Source of the DNA: a virus
Virus record (IMG/VR): IMGVR_UViG_3300025120_000263
Location: 1-33,379 of that record
Strand: one strand, 5' to 3'
DNA length: 33,379 bases
Numbering within the stretch: position 1 is the first letter of the stretch; the number at the start of each line of letters is the position of its first letter. Of the stretch, positions 9,319 to 18,092 are shown piece after piece. The translations under genes and the position numbers were made by a program. Under the pieces are notes generated by a model. It did no database searches and had not been told where the DNA came from. It saw only the letters and a list, made by a program, of their open reading frames with translations.

Positions 9319-9346
9319 GAGAGTGGCTCTCGTCACTCTCTTTATT
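9319..9346 (+). terminator. Terminator-like hairpin after the capsid gene
   Basis: GAGAGTG (9319-9325) pairs with CACTCTC (9334-9340), extended inward by one G-T and one C-G pair around a TCTC loop, and is followed by TTTATTAATCTTTT. The T-run is interrupted, so termination is probably partial, or the hairpin acts as a 3' stabiliser of the capsid mRNA. Confidence 0.7.
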
Positions 9347-9368
9347 AATCTTTTAAATAATAAGAATT

Positions 9369-9701
9369 ATGCAAAGTTTTATAAAAGTAAAATACAATGC
9401 TTTAGCAGCTGCTGGGGATATTCAAACATTCTTGACATTAAATGTTGAGAATGCTTATAGAGTAGACGTAGTTGCTGGTAATGCACGTATTTATTATAAC
9501 ATACCTTCGAGCTCTGGCAATGTATGGAGCGTTGATATGGATTTTTCTGGTACTTTAGTAGCCGCTGACGTTACTCAACTAGAAAATCTTATAACTTCGG
9601 TCCAACAAGAACCTTTGGCGATTGAAACATTTTTACCACAAACTGATAATGACTTCTATTTAACTGCTTTTGCTGTTAATGAAGCTGTTTATCCATCTTA
9701 A
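9369..9701 (+). CDS. Small beta-rich virion protein (probable head accessory)
   Basis: This 110-residue acidic protein has predicted strands throughout (GDIQTFLTLNVENAYRVDVV, ARIYYNIP, VWSVDMDFSG) and one helix (VTQLENLITSVQQEPL). It has no Cys and no membrane segment. Its order W-S-V-D-M, SGT, helix, QQEPLAI, DNDFYL aligns by eye with the last 95 residues of the next gene (W-L-L-T-L, GGT, helix, QRDPLSM, DNFTL), so the two look like paralogues. It lies between a capsid-gene hairpin and the longer paralogue, 10 bases apart. Small proteins here are often head decoration or cement proteins, but that function is inferred. Confidence 0.6.
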   Translation: MQSFIKVKYNALAAAGDIQTFLTLNVENAYRVDVVAGNARIYYNIPSSSGNVWSVDMDFSGTLVAADVTQLENLITSVQQEPLAIETFLPQTDNDFYLTAFAVNEAVYPS

Positions 9702-9711
9702 TATATAGATT

Positions 9712-10308
9712 ATGGCAAATATGAAAATAAAATTAGTTACTGGATTAGCACCTTTGAAAACTGGTGCAACATTAGCTATTGGAACAAACAGTACTGATGC
9801 TACTAATGGTACAATTACTGCTTCAACTGCAAGCTCTTCATCTGGCGCTGGCTCTGGAGGTACGTTTACTTTAGTTACATCAGGTGGTGCTCTTGCTAGT
9901 TGCACAGTGGTAGCTGGAGGTGATAGTTATGCTAATGGTGATACTGTAACTTTTAATGCAAGTATTGTTGGTGGATCTACTGATGTAGTGTTTCAAATAG
10001 CTACAGCAGATCTAGACATCGATGGTGATTTAGGTAGTCAAGCTATAGTACCAGTGGATGACATATACTGTGTTATACCTGCAGCTAACGGTGATACTGT
10101 TAGTTTAGAACAATTACAAGTTGAACACAATAGAAAATGGTTATTAACACTAAACGGTGGAGGCACAGGTAACTATGCCGCTATTGCTAGTGCTGTTAAT
10201 AATTGCGTAGTCGCTTCTCAGAGAGATCCTTTATCAATGCCTGTTTTAGGTGGTGATAATTTTACTCTTCCTGATGGAGTTACTATTTCAAAAGTTGAAT
10301 TAAGCTAA
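9712..10308 (+). CDS. Beta-rich virion protein, paralogue of the preceding gene with an inserted domain
   Basis: At 198 residues it is rich in Thr, Ser, Gly and Ala and poor in charge, as in exposed virion proteins. Residues about 25-95 form a Ser/Gly-rich beta segment (GTFTLVTSGGALASCTVVAGG, then DSYANGDTVTFNASIVGG). The shorter paralogue has no counterpart to this segment. Residues about 103-198 resemble that paralogue: GDLGSQ, VDDIYCVIPAANGD, RKWLLTLNGGGTG, QRDPLSMPVL, DNFTLPDG. The stop is followed 9 bases later by a terminator-like hairpin. A capsid decoration or vertex protein is plausible; I recognise no named family. Confidence 0.6.
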   Translation: MANMKIKLVTGLAPLKTGATLAIGTNSTDATNGTITASTASSSSGAGSGGTFTLVTSGGALASCTVVAGGDSYANGDTVTFNASIVGGSTDVVFQIATADLDIDGDLGSQAIVPVDDIYCVIPAANGDTVSLEQLQVEHNRKWLLTLNGGGTGNYAAIASAVNNCVVASQRDPLSMPVLGGDNFTLPDGVTISKVELS

Positions 10309-10317
10309 AACAATAAT

Positions 10318-10345
10318 AAGGCCCTATTTAGGTAGGGTCTTTTTT
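10318..10345 (+). terminator. Intrinsic terminator-like hairpin
   Basis: AAGGCCCTA (10318-10326) pairs with TAGGGTCTT (10333-10341) with a single G-T wobble. The loop is TTTAGG, and a run of six T at 10340-10345 follows. The hairpin sits between two co-directional head genes, 23 bases before the next start. Confidence 0.8.
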
Positions 10346-10350
10346 AATTA

Positions 10351-10370
10351 TTATATTATATTATATTATG
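10351..10370 (+). promoter_or_regulatory. TTATA pentamer repeat abutting a start codon
   Basis: Three TTATA units plus TTATG end in the ATG at 10368, the same leader as at 6656-6670 with one extra unit. It lies directly after the T-run of the preceding terminator. Confidence 0.5.
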
Positions 10371-11165
10371 GAAACAAAAGAAAAGAAAAAGCCTGCGGCT
10401 AAAGCCCCAGCAACTCCTGAAGTAAAAAAAGATACTTGGGAATATAAAGATAGAAATTACTATCTTTTAGGAAATAGAAATCCTCTAACATACACATTAC
10501 CGAGTAGACACAACACTAGATACCCTTTAGTTAAGTTTGATGAAGAAGTAGGTTATGAGAGAGAATTAAGATATGCTACTAATCAAAAAAGCATTTTTGT
10601 AGACGAGCAAGAAGGACAAATAACCTTAAAACATATCGTGTTTGAAAATGGTCATTTGATGGTACCTAAAGAAAAAAGAAATTTACAAGAGTTCTTAAAC
10701 AAGCATCCTCACAAAGATTTAATATATTGTGAATACGATCAAGTTGAAGAAGCTATAGACGAAGTTGAAGATTTAGAATTAGAATTAATAGCTATGAACG
10801 CTGCTATGGATATGGATGTTGATTTTGCAGAAGCTATATTAAGAGTTGAAGTAGGATCAAGCGTTAGTGATTTATCTTCTAAAGAATTAAAAAGAGATTT
10901 ATTGTTATTAGCTAGAAAAAATCCAAGTTTATTTATAGAACTTGCTAATGATGATAATGTTCAACTTAGAAACTTTGCTATTGTAGCAACAGAAGCTAAC
11001 ATAATAAAGCTTTCTGCAGATAGTAGAACATTTACTTGGGCTAGTAATGGCCGTAAGTTAATGAATGTTCCTTTTGATGAAAACCCGTATTCAGCAATGG
11101 CTGCGTGGTTTAAGACAGACGAAGGGCTTGAAGTTTACAAGTCTATAGAGAAAAAGACAAAATAA
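10368..11165 (+). CDS. Probable virion/head-assembly protein, unknown function
   Basis: The 265-residue protein begins with a Lys/Ala/Pro-rich flexible tail (about 1-22). A beta-rich domain follows (WEYKDRNYYLLGNRNPLTYTLPSRH, ELRYATNQKSIFVDEQ, KHIVFENGHLMVPKEKRNLQEFL). Next come an acidic helix (VEEAIDEVEDLELELIAMNA, about 127-146) and a helical C-terminal part ending ASNGRKLMNVPFDENPYSAMAAWF. I cannot name the family, though the C-terminal block looks highly constrained. It is isolated by hairpins on both sides (10318-10345 and 11181-11209), so it may have its own expression level. Position between capsid and connector genes suggests a head-completion role. Confidence 0.7.
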   Translation: METKEKKKPAAKAPATPEVKKDTWEYKDRNYYLLGNRNPLTYTLPSRHNTRYPLVKFDEEVGYERELRYATNQKSIFVDEQEGQITLKHIVFENGHLMVPKEKRNLQEFLNKHPHKDLIYCEYDQVEEAIDEVEDLELELIAMNAAMDMDVDFAEAILRVEVGSSVSDLSSKELKRDLLLLARKNPSLFIELANDDNVQLRNFAIVATEANIIKLSADSRTFTWASNGRKLMNVPFDENPYSAMAAWFKTDEGLEVYKSIEKKTK

Positions 11166-11180
11166 CAAGTGATTATAAAT

Positions 11181-11209
11181 AAGGGTGGTTAACGCCACCC
11201 TTTTTTTTT
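11181..11209 (+). terminator. Strong intrinsic terminator
   Basis: AAGGGTGG (11181-11188) pairs perfectly with CCACCCTT (11195-11202), with an inner T-G wobble and loop TAAC, followed by a T-run to 11209. The next ATG is only 12 bases further, so a following promoter has almost no room. Confidence 0.85.
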
Positions 11210-11221
11210 AAAAATATTAAA

Positions 11222-11977
11222 ATGGCAATAAACGTAAATACGGTATATACAACAGTATTAAGTATTCTTAATAAAGAACAACGTGGTTATTTAACTCCTT
11301 ATGAGTTTAATCAAATAGCTACGCAAGTACAATTAGAAATATTTGAAAAGTTTTTTGAAGACTACAACCAGTATATACGTATGCCTAAAACAAGTGTAGA
11401 GTTCGCCTCTAGAATGGACCACATAATGGAAGAGTTTCAAGTGTTTGAAGAAACAGATTTTGCAAACAATACTACTCCACCAACCTCTAATGTTTATACT
11501 CAGCCAACTAGATTACATAGGTTTGGTTCTGTAACATGGAATAAAGGACTTAATTCTCCACCTATAGAAATACTCAACAATAGAGATTACAATCAAATAA
11601 AACTATCTCCTTTAACACAACCTACAAATAATTTTCCTGTTGCTAAATACCAACAAGATAAACTAACAGTTTTTCCAAGTCCAACGACTTTTGCAAATAC
11701 AGACGTTACTTTTAACTATATTAGAAAACCATTAGATGTTGTTTGGGCTTATAAACTTGGTACTTTAGGTCAATACCTATTTAATGATTCTTCTAATCCG
11801 GTTGACACTGGCGTAGTACCAACTAGTGGTTATGTTGATTTTGAAATAAGTGAAAGTCAGCAAACTGAAGTTATTTTACAAATATTAAAATACGCAGGTG
11901 TAATAATAAGAGATCCACAAATAGTACAAGCTGCTTCAAATGAGTTAGCTCAAAATGATGCTAACACTAAAAGATAA
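11222..11977 (+). CDS. Connector/ring-type head-tail adaptor protein
   Basis: The 251-residue protein starts with a helical region (VNTVYTTVLSILNKEQRGYL, TPYEFNQIATQVQLEIFEKFF). A beta-rich middle follows (VYTQPTRLHRFGSVTW, KLTVFPSP, VTFNYIRKPLDVVW). It ends with a helix (QQTEVILQILKYAGVIIRDPQIVQAASNEL). This helix-beta-helix layout, its size and its position between capsid and tail genes fit adaptor or ring proteins that bridge portal and nozzle in podoviruses. The start is the first ATG after a strong terminator and an A-rich leader. The next gene follows after 6 bases and begins with a similar structural class, suggesting stacked rings. The exact ring cannot be assigned. Confidence 0.6.
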   Translation: MAINVNTVYTTVLSILNKEQRGYLTPYEFNQIATQVQLEIFEKFFEDYNQYIRMPKTSVEFASRMDHIMEEFQVFEETDFANNTTPPTSNVYTQPTRLHRFGSVTWNKGLNSPPIEILNNRDYNQIKLSPLTQPTNNFPVAKYQQDKLTVFPSPTTFANTDVTFNYIRKPLDVVWAYKLGTLGQYLFNDSSNPVDTGVVPTSGYVDFEISESQQTEVILQILKYAGVIIRDPQIVQAASNELAQNDANTKR

Positions 11978-11983
11978 TAAAAT

Positions 11984-13153
11984 ATGGGACTAATAACCGA
12001 AACTAACGCGCAATACTATTCTGGACAACAAGATTTTGTAATTTCCACTGGTGGGGCTACAGTAACTAATCCTACTTTTAATTGTACTTTTAACACGTCT
12101 GTTGTTAGTGCTTATGATAGCACCGGAGTTCAAATAGGTTCAGCTTCTAATTATACTATATACATATTAATAGCTGGCGTATATGTAGCTCAAAATGGAA
12201 ACCTATCTTATGTATCTGACTCATTAAATAACATTATAACACTTCGTGGAGATTACTCAGGAGATGCTTATGTACAATTAAGTGGCTCTGCTATAGGAGA
12301 TAATTATGGTAGTTATGAATATATAAGTTTAAAAGACATAGTAAATAACTTTATAGTCGCTTATGTAGGTATGGACAAATTAATATCTAGAGTGAAAAGA
12401 TCTGACGTTGTATTTCACGCAAAAAGAGGTTTACAAGAATTTAGTTATGATACTTTAAAAAGCGTAAAATCTCAAGAATTAACTATACCTCCAAACTTAG
12501 GTGTTCCAATACCTCAAGATTACGTTAATTATGTTAGATGTTCTTGGATAGATTCAAGTGGTGTTCAACATATAATATATCCAGTTAATAACTTAACATC
12601 ATCGCCTGACCAATTACCTATTCAAGATAGTAAAGGTGTTCCTACTCAAAACTCTTTTGGAGAAAACAACTTAGCTACACAATCACTAACTGAAGATCGT
12701 TGGAACTCATCAAATACATCGGACATAGATGGATCAATAGAAAATAATTCTAATGTTTATAGTAGAGCTTGGTGGAAATTAAACTTTGGACAAAGATATG
12801 GATTAGACCCACAAGTGTCTCAACAAAACGGATGGTTTCAAATAAATGAAAGGCTAGGTACATTTACTTTTTCTAATAATTTAGTAAACAAGCTGATAGT
12901 TCTTGAATACATATCAGATGGATTAGCTTATGATATGGATTCTAAGGTACCTAAGATGGCCGAGGATGCATTATATGCTCACATAAGCCATTCTATACTA
13001 TCTTCAAGATCTAATGTCCAAGAATACATTGTTCAAAGATACAAAAAAGAAAGATCAGCAAAGCTTAGAAATGCTAAAATAAGGTTATCTAACATAAAGC
13101 TAGATGAAATAGTTCAAGTTATGAGAGGTAAATCTAAATGGATTAAAAATTAG
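11984..13153 (+). CDS. Connector/tail-tubular-A-like virion protein
   Basis: In this 389-residue protein, residues about 1-105 form a beta domain (FNCTFNTSVVSAYDSTGVQIG, LNNIITLRGDYSG). Residues about 115-389 form the adaptor-like part: YISLKDIVNNFIVAYVGMDKLISR, RSDVVFHAKRGLQEFSYDTLK, then LTIPPNLGVPIPQDYVNYVRCSWIDS and a C-terminal helical end (MAEDALYAHISHSIL, YKKERSAKLRNAKIRL). The segment with a helix leading to AKRGLQEFSYD and strands ending in a proline-rich PIPQDYV is typical of head-to-tail connector proteins that seal the portal and attach the nozzle. It is separated by 2 bases from the large nozzle-like gene. The analogy to T7 gp11 is inferred from position and layout. Confidence 0.6.
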   Translation: MGLITETNAQYYSGQQDFVISTGGATVTNPTFNCTFNTSVVSAYDSTGVQIGSASNYTIYILIAGVYVAQNGNLSYVSDSLNNIITLRGDYSGDAYVQLSGSAIGDNYGSYEYISLKDIVNNFIVAYVGMDKLISRVKRSDVVFHAKRGLQEFSYDTLKSVKSQELTIPPNLGVPIPQDYVNYVRCSWIDSSGVQHIIYPVNNLTSSPDQLPIQDSKGVPTQNSFGENNLATQSLTEDRWNSSNTSDIDGSIENNSNVYSRAWWKLNFGQRYGLDPQVSQQNGWFQINERLGTFTFSNNLVNKLIVLEYISDGLAYDMDSKVPKMAEDALYAHISHSILSSRSNVQEYIVQRYKKERSAKLRNAKIRLSNIKLDEIVQVMRGKSKWIKN

Positions 13154-13155
13154 AT

Positions 13156-16100
13156 ATGGCTGATATAAGAAACAACTTTATAAAATCTAAAATGAACAAA
13201 GATTTAGATGATAGATTATTGTCTAATGGAGAATATAGAGATGCTCAAAACGTTAACGTAAGTAGATCGGAAGGTGAAGATGTTGGGGCTTTAGAAAATG
13301 TGTTAGGTAATAAACTAATAACTAACTTTGGTTTATCGAGTGTAGTTAACTTAGAAATAATAGGCTATCTAAACGATAATACTAATAATAGAGTGTTTTT
13401 TATAGCCACAAACTACACTGACTTTTCTGATGACACCTTGAGTAATCCAGCTCCTGCTGGAGCGTCTTGTTATGTGTTAATGAGTGATTTTAAAAACAAT
13501 ACAAATGCAATACTTGTTCAAGGCAGGTTCTTAAATCTGTCTAAGACACATCCAATATATCACTTAGACTTAATAGAGGATTTATTATTTTGGACAGACG
13601 ATAGAAACCAACCTAGAAAAATAAATATAGCTAAGGCTATAGTTAGCGGTGGTTACTACGTTAATGAAGATACAATATCTGTAGCTAAGTATTTTCCTTA
13701 CAATGCTCCGTACATGTATGATACTCTAGTTTTATCTAGTGTAACTACTAACAACACCAACATCTGCGTATCAAACGTTGCTAACCCTGACACTCTTAGA
13801 GCTGGCATGCAAATATTAACTCCCGTTAGTTTTGCTGAGAGGTTTCAAAAACCTGTGTTTATTATATCCGTTAGTTATGCAACAACAGGCACAAGTGTTG
13901 GCCAATTTATTGTTTCACAAAATTTACCTGCAGGAACAAACCAAGTTACTTTTATATATCCTACTTCTCAAAACAGAACTGATGAATTTATAACACCTAG
14001 CTCTATGGCTAGCTTTGTTTCTATTTCTGGCGCTAGTAATCCATTTACAATAGCTTTCAATAACCAAACGCACCCACTACCTAGTGTTGCTCCTATGAGT
14101 TTACAGAGCAACATGTTAGTTACTTGTCCTGGTAAAATAAATGAAAGAGTATTAACTACTGGTCAAAGTAGTGGAGTTACCGCTGTTGATGTAGATAAAG
14201 ATATAACATCAAGTCCAAATAGCGTTGTAGCTGGTGATATATTAGAATTCTCATTTCCAAACCCTTGGTATACCAATACTTGGCCAGGTGATAAAGAATT
14301 ATTAACTAATAAATTTGTGAGATTTGCTTATAGATTTAAGTTTGATGATGGCGAATATTCTCTTATATCTCCATTTACTCAACCAGCATTTATACCTAAG
14401 CAAGATGGTTATATAATATCAGAGCCAACTAATAACACACCTCAGTTTTATTCTAATCAAGACGAAGGTATTGGTGCTTCAACTATAATAAGTTTTTTTG
14501 AAAACAAAGTAGATGATGTAGGATTAAAAATAGAAACTCCTTTTCCTGTAAATCAAATGCAGGGTTTATTAAAAATAGACGAAATAGATATACTATACAA
14601 AGAATCAGATGGTTTAGCTATACAAGTATTAGAAACAATACCTATAACAGACGCCTCTATAACTACCAACTCGACAACAACGTATACATACACTTATCAA
14701 TCAAGAAAGCCTTTTAGAACTTTGCCGTCTGCTGAAACTACAAGAGTTTTTGATAAAGTACCTATAAGAGCAATGTCTCAGTCATCTGTAGGTAATAGAA
14801 TTATATATGGTAATTTCTTAGATAAACATTCACCGCCTCAAAACATAAACTATAGTGTTAACTCTGGACCTAAATATAAAGTAAGTGAAGCTAGCAGTAT
14901 ATATTCTACTGTGTCAACACCTAACCACACGTTAAAACAAAACAGAACTTATCAAGTAGGTATAGTTTTAGCGGATCGTTATGGTAGACAATCAGATGTT
15001 ATTTTATCATCATTAAGCAGCTTTCAGTACTCACAAGCAGGAAGTAGTGATCAATTCGATGGATCAACAGTTTTTCATCCTTACTACTCAGAAGCTGATA
15101 GTATATCTAAAAGTGTTCCAATAGGAGGCTCAGGCGCTAATGCTGGCAGTGGATGGTTTGGCGATTCTTTAAAAATATTATTTAACGAAAAAGTACCAGC
15201 TACAACTACTGGGGAAAATGCTATTGGTTATCCTGGCTTGTACAAAAGCGGAAATTATAAAGCTGTGGTAAGTCCCGCTGTAACAAATAGTAACACTGCT
15301 GTTGTTAGCAGTATAGATATAAATATAGCTATTGGTGACATTGTTAGCGGTCAAGATGTTAGCATTATAGCTATAAATCAAGGAACTAATACACTTACTT
15401 TTTCAGGTAACATAACTATAGCAAACAACAAGACTATAACAATATTAGGTCCTGAAAACAAATTAGGTTGGTACTCTTACAAGATAGTTGTTAAACAACA
15501 AGCTCAAGATTATTACAATGCTTATTTAGCTAATATTTGTTCTATACCTGTCCAGGTAGTGCAGAATATAACTAGAGTTACTGGAGCTGCCGCTACTGGT
15601 GTTGGAACTAATATTATAAGTTTTAATACAGCTAGCATAGCTAAGTTACCAAACGTTAGTATAGGTGATTTAGTAACCGGCACTGGCGTAGGAGTAGGTT
15701 CCGGCGAACCAGCTGGCACTACTTTACCAGCTACAGTTATTTCTAAAAATAATTTTGGCGTTAAGTTAAATATGAATATAACATATGGAGCTACTCAAGT
15801 TTTTGAATTTACAGGCCCTAATTATAAAGGACCTTCATCTGAATATATAAATAATCAAGCTTTTTACACAACTTTAATAAGTGATAACGTAAACAAAATA
15901 CCTGCAGATCTACAGGAAGTTCAGCCAGAACAAACTCAATTTAGAACTAGTGACGCTGTTTTATACCCAAGAGTTACATCTTTAGTTATAGGCGGTATCA
16001 ATGGCGTAGCTCAAAGACATTTAGGAACTAAATTTGCTACAGCTAGTACTATTGGTAAAATAAATGATTTAGGACTGCAAGCTTTTATAACAGATAATAA

Positions 16101-16398
16101 AGGTAATAATACAAACGTAGTGCCGACACAGTCTAGAGGCTTGTTTCAAGCTCAAACCAATCCACCAATTGCCATACTTTTAAGTGATGGAATAACGTTA
16201 GGTAGTACTACAACAGCTACTTCTTTACCAGCAAATTATTTTAGTTACTTAGAAGTTAAACCTGCAGATTCTTTATTAAACATATTTTACGAAACTTCTA
16301 CTAGTGGATTAGTATCACAACTAAATGCAGATATAGAGGCTGGTGTTAGCTCTGGCGAAACAAGCCCAACACCACCTTTGGCTCCAATACAACGTTAA
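13156..16398 (+). CDS. Tail nozzle-like protein (large subunit), beta-propeller type
   Basis: The 1080-residue product opens with DLDDRLLSNGEYRDAQNVNV followed by EDVGALENVLGN, the hallmark start of large nozzle/stabilisation proteins of podoviruses from Bacteroidota and marine phages. It continues with propeller-like repeats (NRVFFIATNY, HLDLIEDLLFWTDDRNQPRKINIAKA). Four beta modules interrupt the core at about 193-265, 286-369, 706-765 and 804-887; each has strands around a GM/GD-I-V-x-x-x motif and a closing F-x-x-x-x-P. The C-terminus is proline-rich (SPTPPLAPIQR). A nozzle forms the tube end through which DNA leaves and carries tail fibres. The next gene probably encodes the rest of the same assembly. 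The family call is from the N-terminal signature. Confidence 0.7.
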   Translation: MADIRNNFIKSKMNKDLDDRLLSNGEYRDAQNVNVSRSEGEDVGALENVLGNKLITNFGLSSVVNLEIIGYLNDNTNNRVFFIATNYTDFSDDTLSNPAPAGASCYVLMSDFKNNTNAILVQGRFLNLSKTHPIYHLDLIEDLLFWTDDRNQPRKINIAKAIVSGGYYVNEDTISVAKYFPYNAPYMYDTLVLSSVTTNNTNICVSNVANPDTLRAGMQILTPVSFAERFQKPVFIISVSYATTGTSVGQFIVSQNLPAGTNQVTFIYPTSQNRTDEFITPSSMASFVSISGASNPFTIAFNNQTHPLPSVAPMSLQSNMLVTCPGKINERVLTTGQSSGVTAVDVDKDITSSPNSVVAGDILEFSFPNPWYTNTWPGDKELLTNKFVRFAYRFKFDDGEYSLISPFTQPAFIPKQDGYIISEPTNNTPQFYSNQDEGIGASTIISFFENKVDDVGLKIETPFPVNQMQGLLKIDEIDILYKESDGLAIQVLETIPITDASITTNSTTTYTYTYQSRKPFRTLPSAETTRVFDKVPIRAMSQSSVGNRIIYGNFLDKHSPPQNINYSVNSGPKYKVSEASSIYSTVSTPNHTLKQNRTYQVGIVLADRYGRQSDVILSSLSSFQYSQAGSSDQFDGSTVFHPYYSEADSISKSVPIGGSGANAGSGWFGDSLKILFNEKVPATTTGENAIGYPGLYKSGNYKAVVSPAVTNSNTAVVSSIDINIAIGDIVSGQDVSIIAINQGTNTLTFSGNITIANNKTITILGPENKLGWYSYKIVVKQQAQDYYNAYLANICSIPVQVVQNITRVTGAAATGVGTNIISFNTASIAKLPNVSIGDLVTGTGVGVGSGEPAGTTLPATVISKNNFGVKLNMNITYGATQVFEFTGPNYKGPSSEYINNQAFYTTLISDNVNKIPADLQEVQPEQTQFRTSDAVLYPRVTSLVIGGINGVAQRHLGTKFATASTIGKINDLGLQAFITDNKGNNTNVVPTQSRGLFQAQTNPPIAILLSDGITLGSTTTATSLPANYFSYLEVKPADSLLNIFYETSTSGLVSQLNADIEAGVSSGETSPTPPLAPIQR

Positions 16399-16408
16399 AT
16401 AAATTAAT

Positions 16409-18082
16409 ATGTCAAAAATTATAGAAATAGATTTTTTTAATTCTTATTGGTTAAAATCAATAAAGATGGAAAATGCTGATAATATTGCTGGTTTTCCAAA
16501 AGGACATCCTGGAGTAGCTTACCCTGGCGGTTTAGCATTAGAATATAGTACTAGAAATTATTACATAGAAGAAGCTAGAATAAGAGGTGGTTTTAATAAC
16601 ACAGCTACAGATAACGGTGTTAGAGCTTATTTAGACGAGGAATATCCTTTGCAGCAAAAAAGAATTAACACTTTAATATATTCAGGTATATTTAACTCTA
16701 GAACAGGAATAAACAAGACTAATGTGTTTTCTATAAGTGAAAGTATAACTAAGTCCTTAGATCCACTACATGGCAGCATACAGAAGACTTATTCAGAAGA
16801 TACTAACCTAATAGTATTCCAAGAAAATAAAATACATAGGGCATTAATTGATAAGGATACTATATATACAACTGAAAGTGGAACACAAACTCAAGCAGCT
16901 GCTGCAGTAGTTGGACAGTTTGTTCCTTACAAAGGAGAGTATGGAATAAGTAAAAATCCCGAATCATTTGCAATATATAACTATAGGAAGTATTTTTCTG
17001 ACAAAAACAGAAACTCTATAATGAGATTATCAAATGATGGCCTTACAGAAATTAGCATGTATGGTATGATGGATTGGTTTAGAGACAACTTAGCTGAAAT
17101 TAGTGATGAGTTTGAATTAAGAACAAGCACTACTACAGTATTTAGCGGCGGAGCTATTGGAAATATAATAGTTGTTGTAACAGTTCCAACGGGTGTAGTA
17201 CCACCTTCAGTAGGTATGCATATATCAAATCAAACTGGTGGATACGTTACTAACGTAACTATATCAGGAGATAAATACACAGTTTCATATTCTCAATTAT
17301 TTACCAGTGCAATTGTATCTCAATGTTTATTTGAATATAAAACTAGAGGTAGAGTGATAGGTGGTTGGGATATACATAACAAAAACTATGTAGTATCTTT
17401 ACAGAAATCAACTAATCAAGTTACTTTAAGTAACGATTCTTACAACACTTTAACTTTTGATGAACAAATAAATGGATGGGTTAGTTTTTTAACTTTTAAA
17501 CCTAATTTTTTATTTAGTGTTATAAACAAAACTTACACAACACAAAATTCAGATTTATACCAACAATACGACACTACTGTATTAAATAATAGAGGTTTAT
17601 TTTATGGAACATCAAATCCATCTAATATCACTTTCGTATTTAATCCTAACCCTTCTGTAGTTAAGAATTTTAAAACTATAAGTTATGAAGGTAGCAACGG
17701 TTGGGAAGTTAAATCTTTTGTATCTGGCTTTGAAGGTTTTGATCCAGATCCACAAAATGCAGGGCTTTACATACAAAACCAAGACTCTACTACTCCGACA
17801 CCACCTGGTGTTTCTGTAAAAAGCTACACAGAAGGAGTATATATAGATCCTATCAGCCAACAGCAGTTAAGAGCTGGCTTTCATAGAAAAGAAAATAAAT
17901 ATGTTGCTAATTTAATTTCTAATTCACCAGCCAGAGCTGGAGAAATAATATTTGGAGAATACATGACTGGTATAAAAGGTTATTTTGCTACTGTAAAAAT
18001 AGAAACTGACTCAACAACACAATTGGGTGGCGCTAAGGAATTATGGTCCTCAGGATCATCTTATGTAACGTCATCATACTAA
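16409..18082 (+). CDS. Second nozzle-like tail protein
   Basis: The 557-residue protein lies 10 bases after the large nozzle-like gene. It contains KNPESFAIYNYRKYFSDKNR, then SNDGLTEISMYGMMDWF and GGWDIHNKNYVVSL, which read as propeller or beta-barrel segments with an aromatic-rich surface. The YTE-to-GEI region near the C-terminus (GVYIDPISQQ, FGEYMTGIKGYFATVKIE) resembles the closing part of nozzle proteins. One beta module of the type seen in the preceding protein sits at about 241-311 (VGMHISNQTGGYVTNVTI). I infer that the two genes together make one tail-tip assembly, encoded as a single longer chain in some relatives. No enzymatic motif is visible. Confidence 0.6.
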   Translation: MSKIIEIDFFNSYWLKSIKMENADNIAGFPKGHPGVAYPGGLALEYSTRNYYIEEARIRGGFNNTATDNGVRAYLDEEYPLQQKRINTLIYSGIFNSRTGINKTNVFSISESITKSLDPLHGSIQKTYSEDTNLIVFQENKIHRALIDKDTIYTTESGTQTQAAAAVVGQFVPYKGEYGISKNPESFAIYNYRKYFSDKNRNSIMRLSNDGLTEISMYGMMDWFRDNLAEISDEFELRTSTTTVFSGGAIGNIIVVVTVPTGVVPPSVGMHISNQTGGYVTNVTISGDKYTVSYSQLFTSAIVSQCLFEYKTRGRVIGGWDIHNKNYVVSLQKSTNQVTLSNDSYNTLTFDEQINGWVSFLTFKPNFLFSVINKTYTTQNSDLYQQYDTTVLNNRGLFYGTSNPSNITFVFNPNPSVVKNFKTISYEGSNGWEVKSFVSGFEGFDPDPQNAGLYIQNQDSTTPTPPGVSVKSYTEGVYIDPISQQQLRAGFHRKENKYVANLISNSPARAGEIIFGEYMTGIKGYFATVKIETDSTTQLGGAKELWSSGSSYVTSSY

Positions 18083-18092
18083 ATTAAATTAA

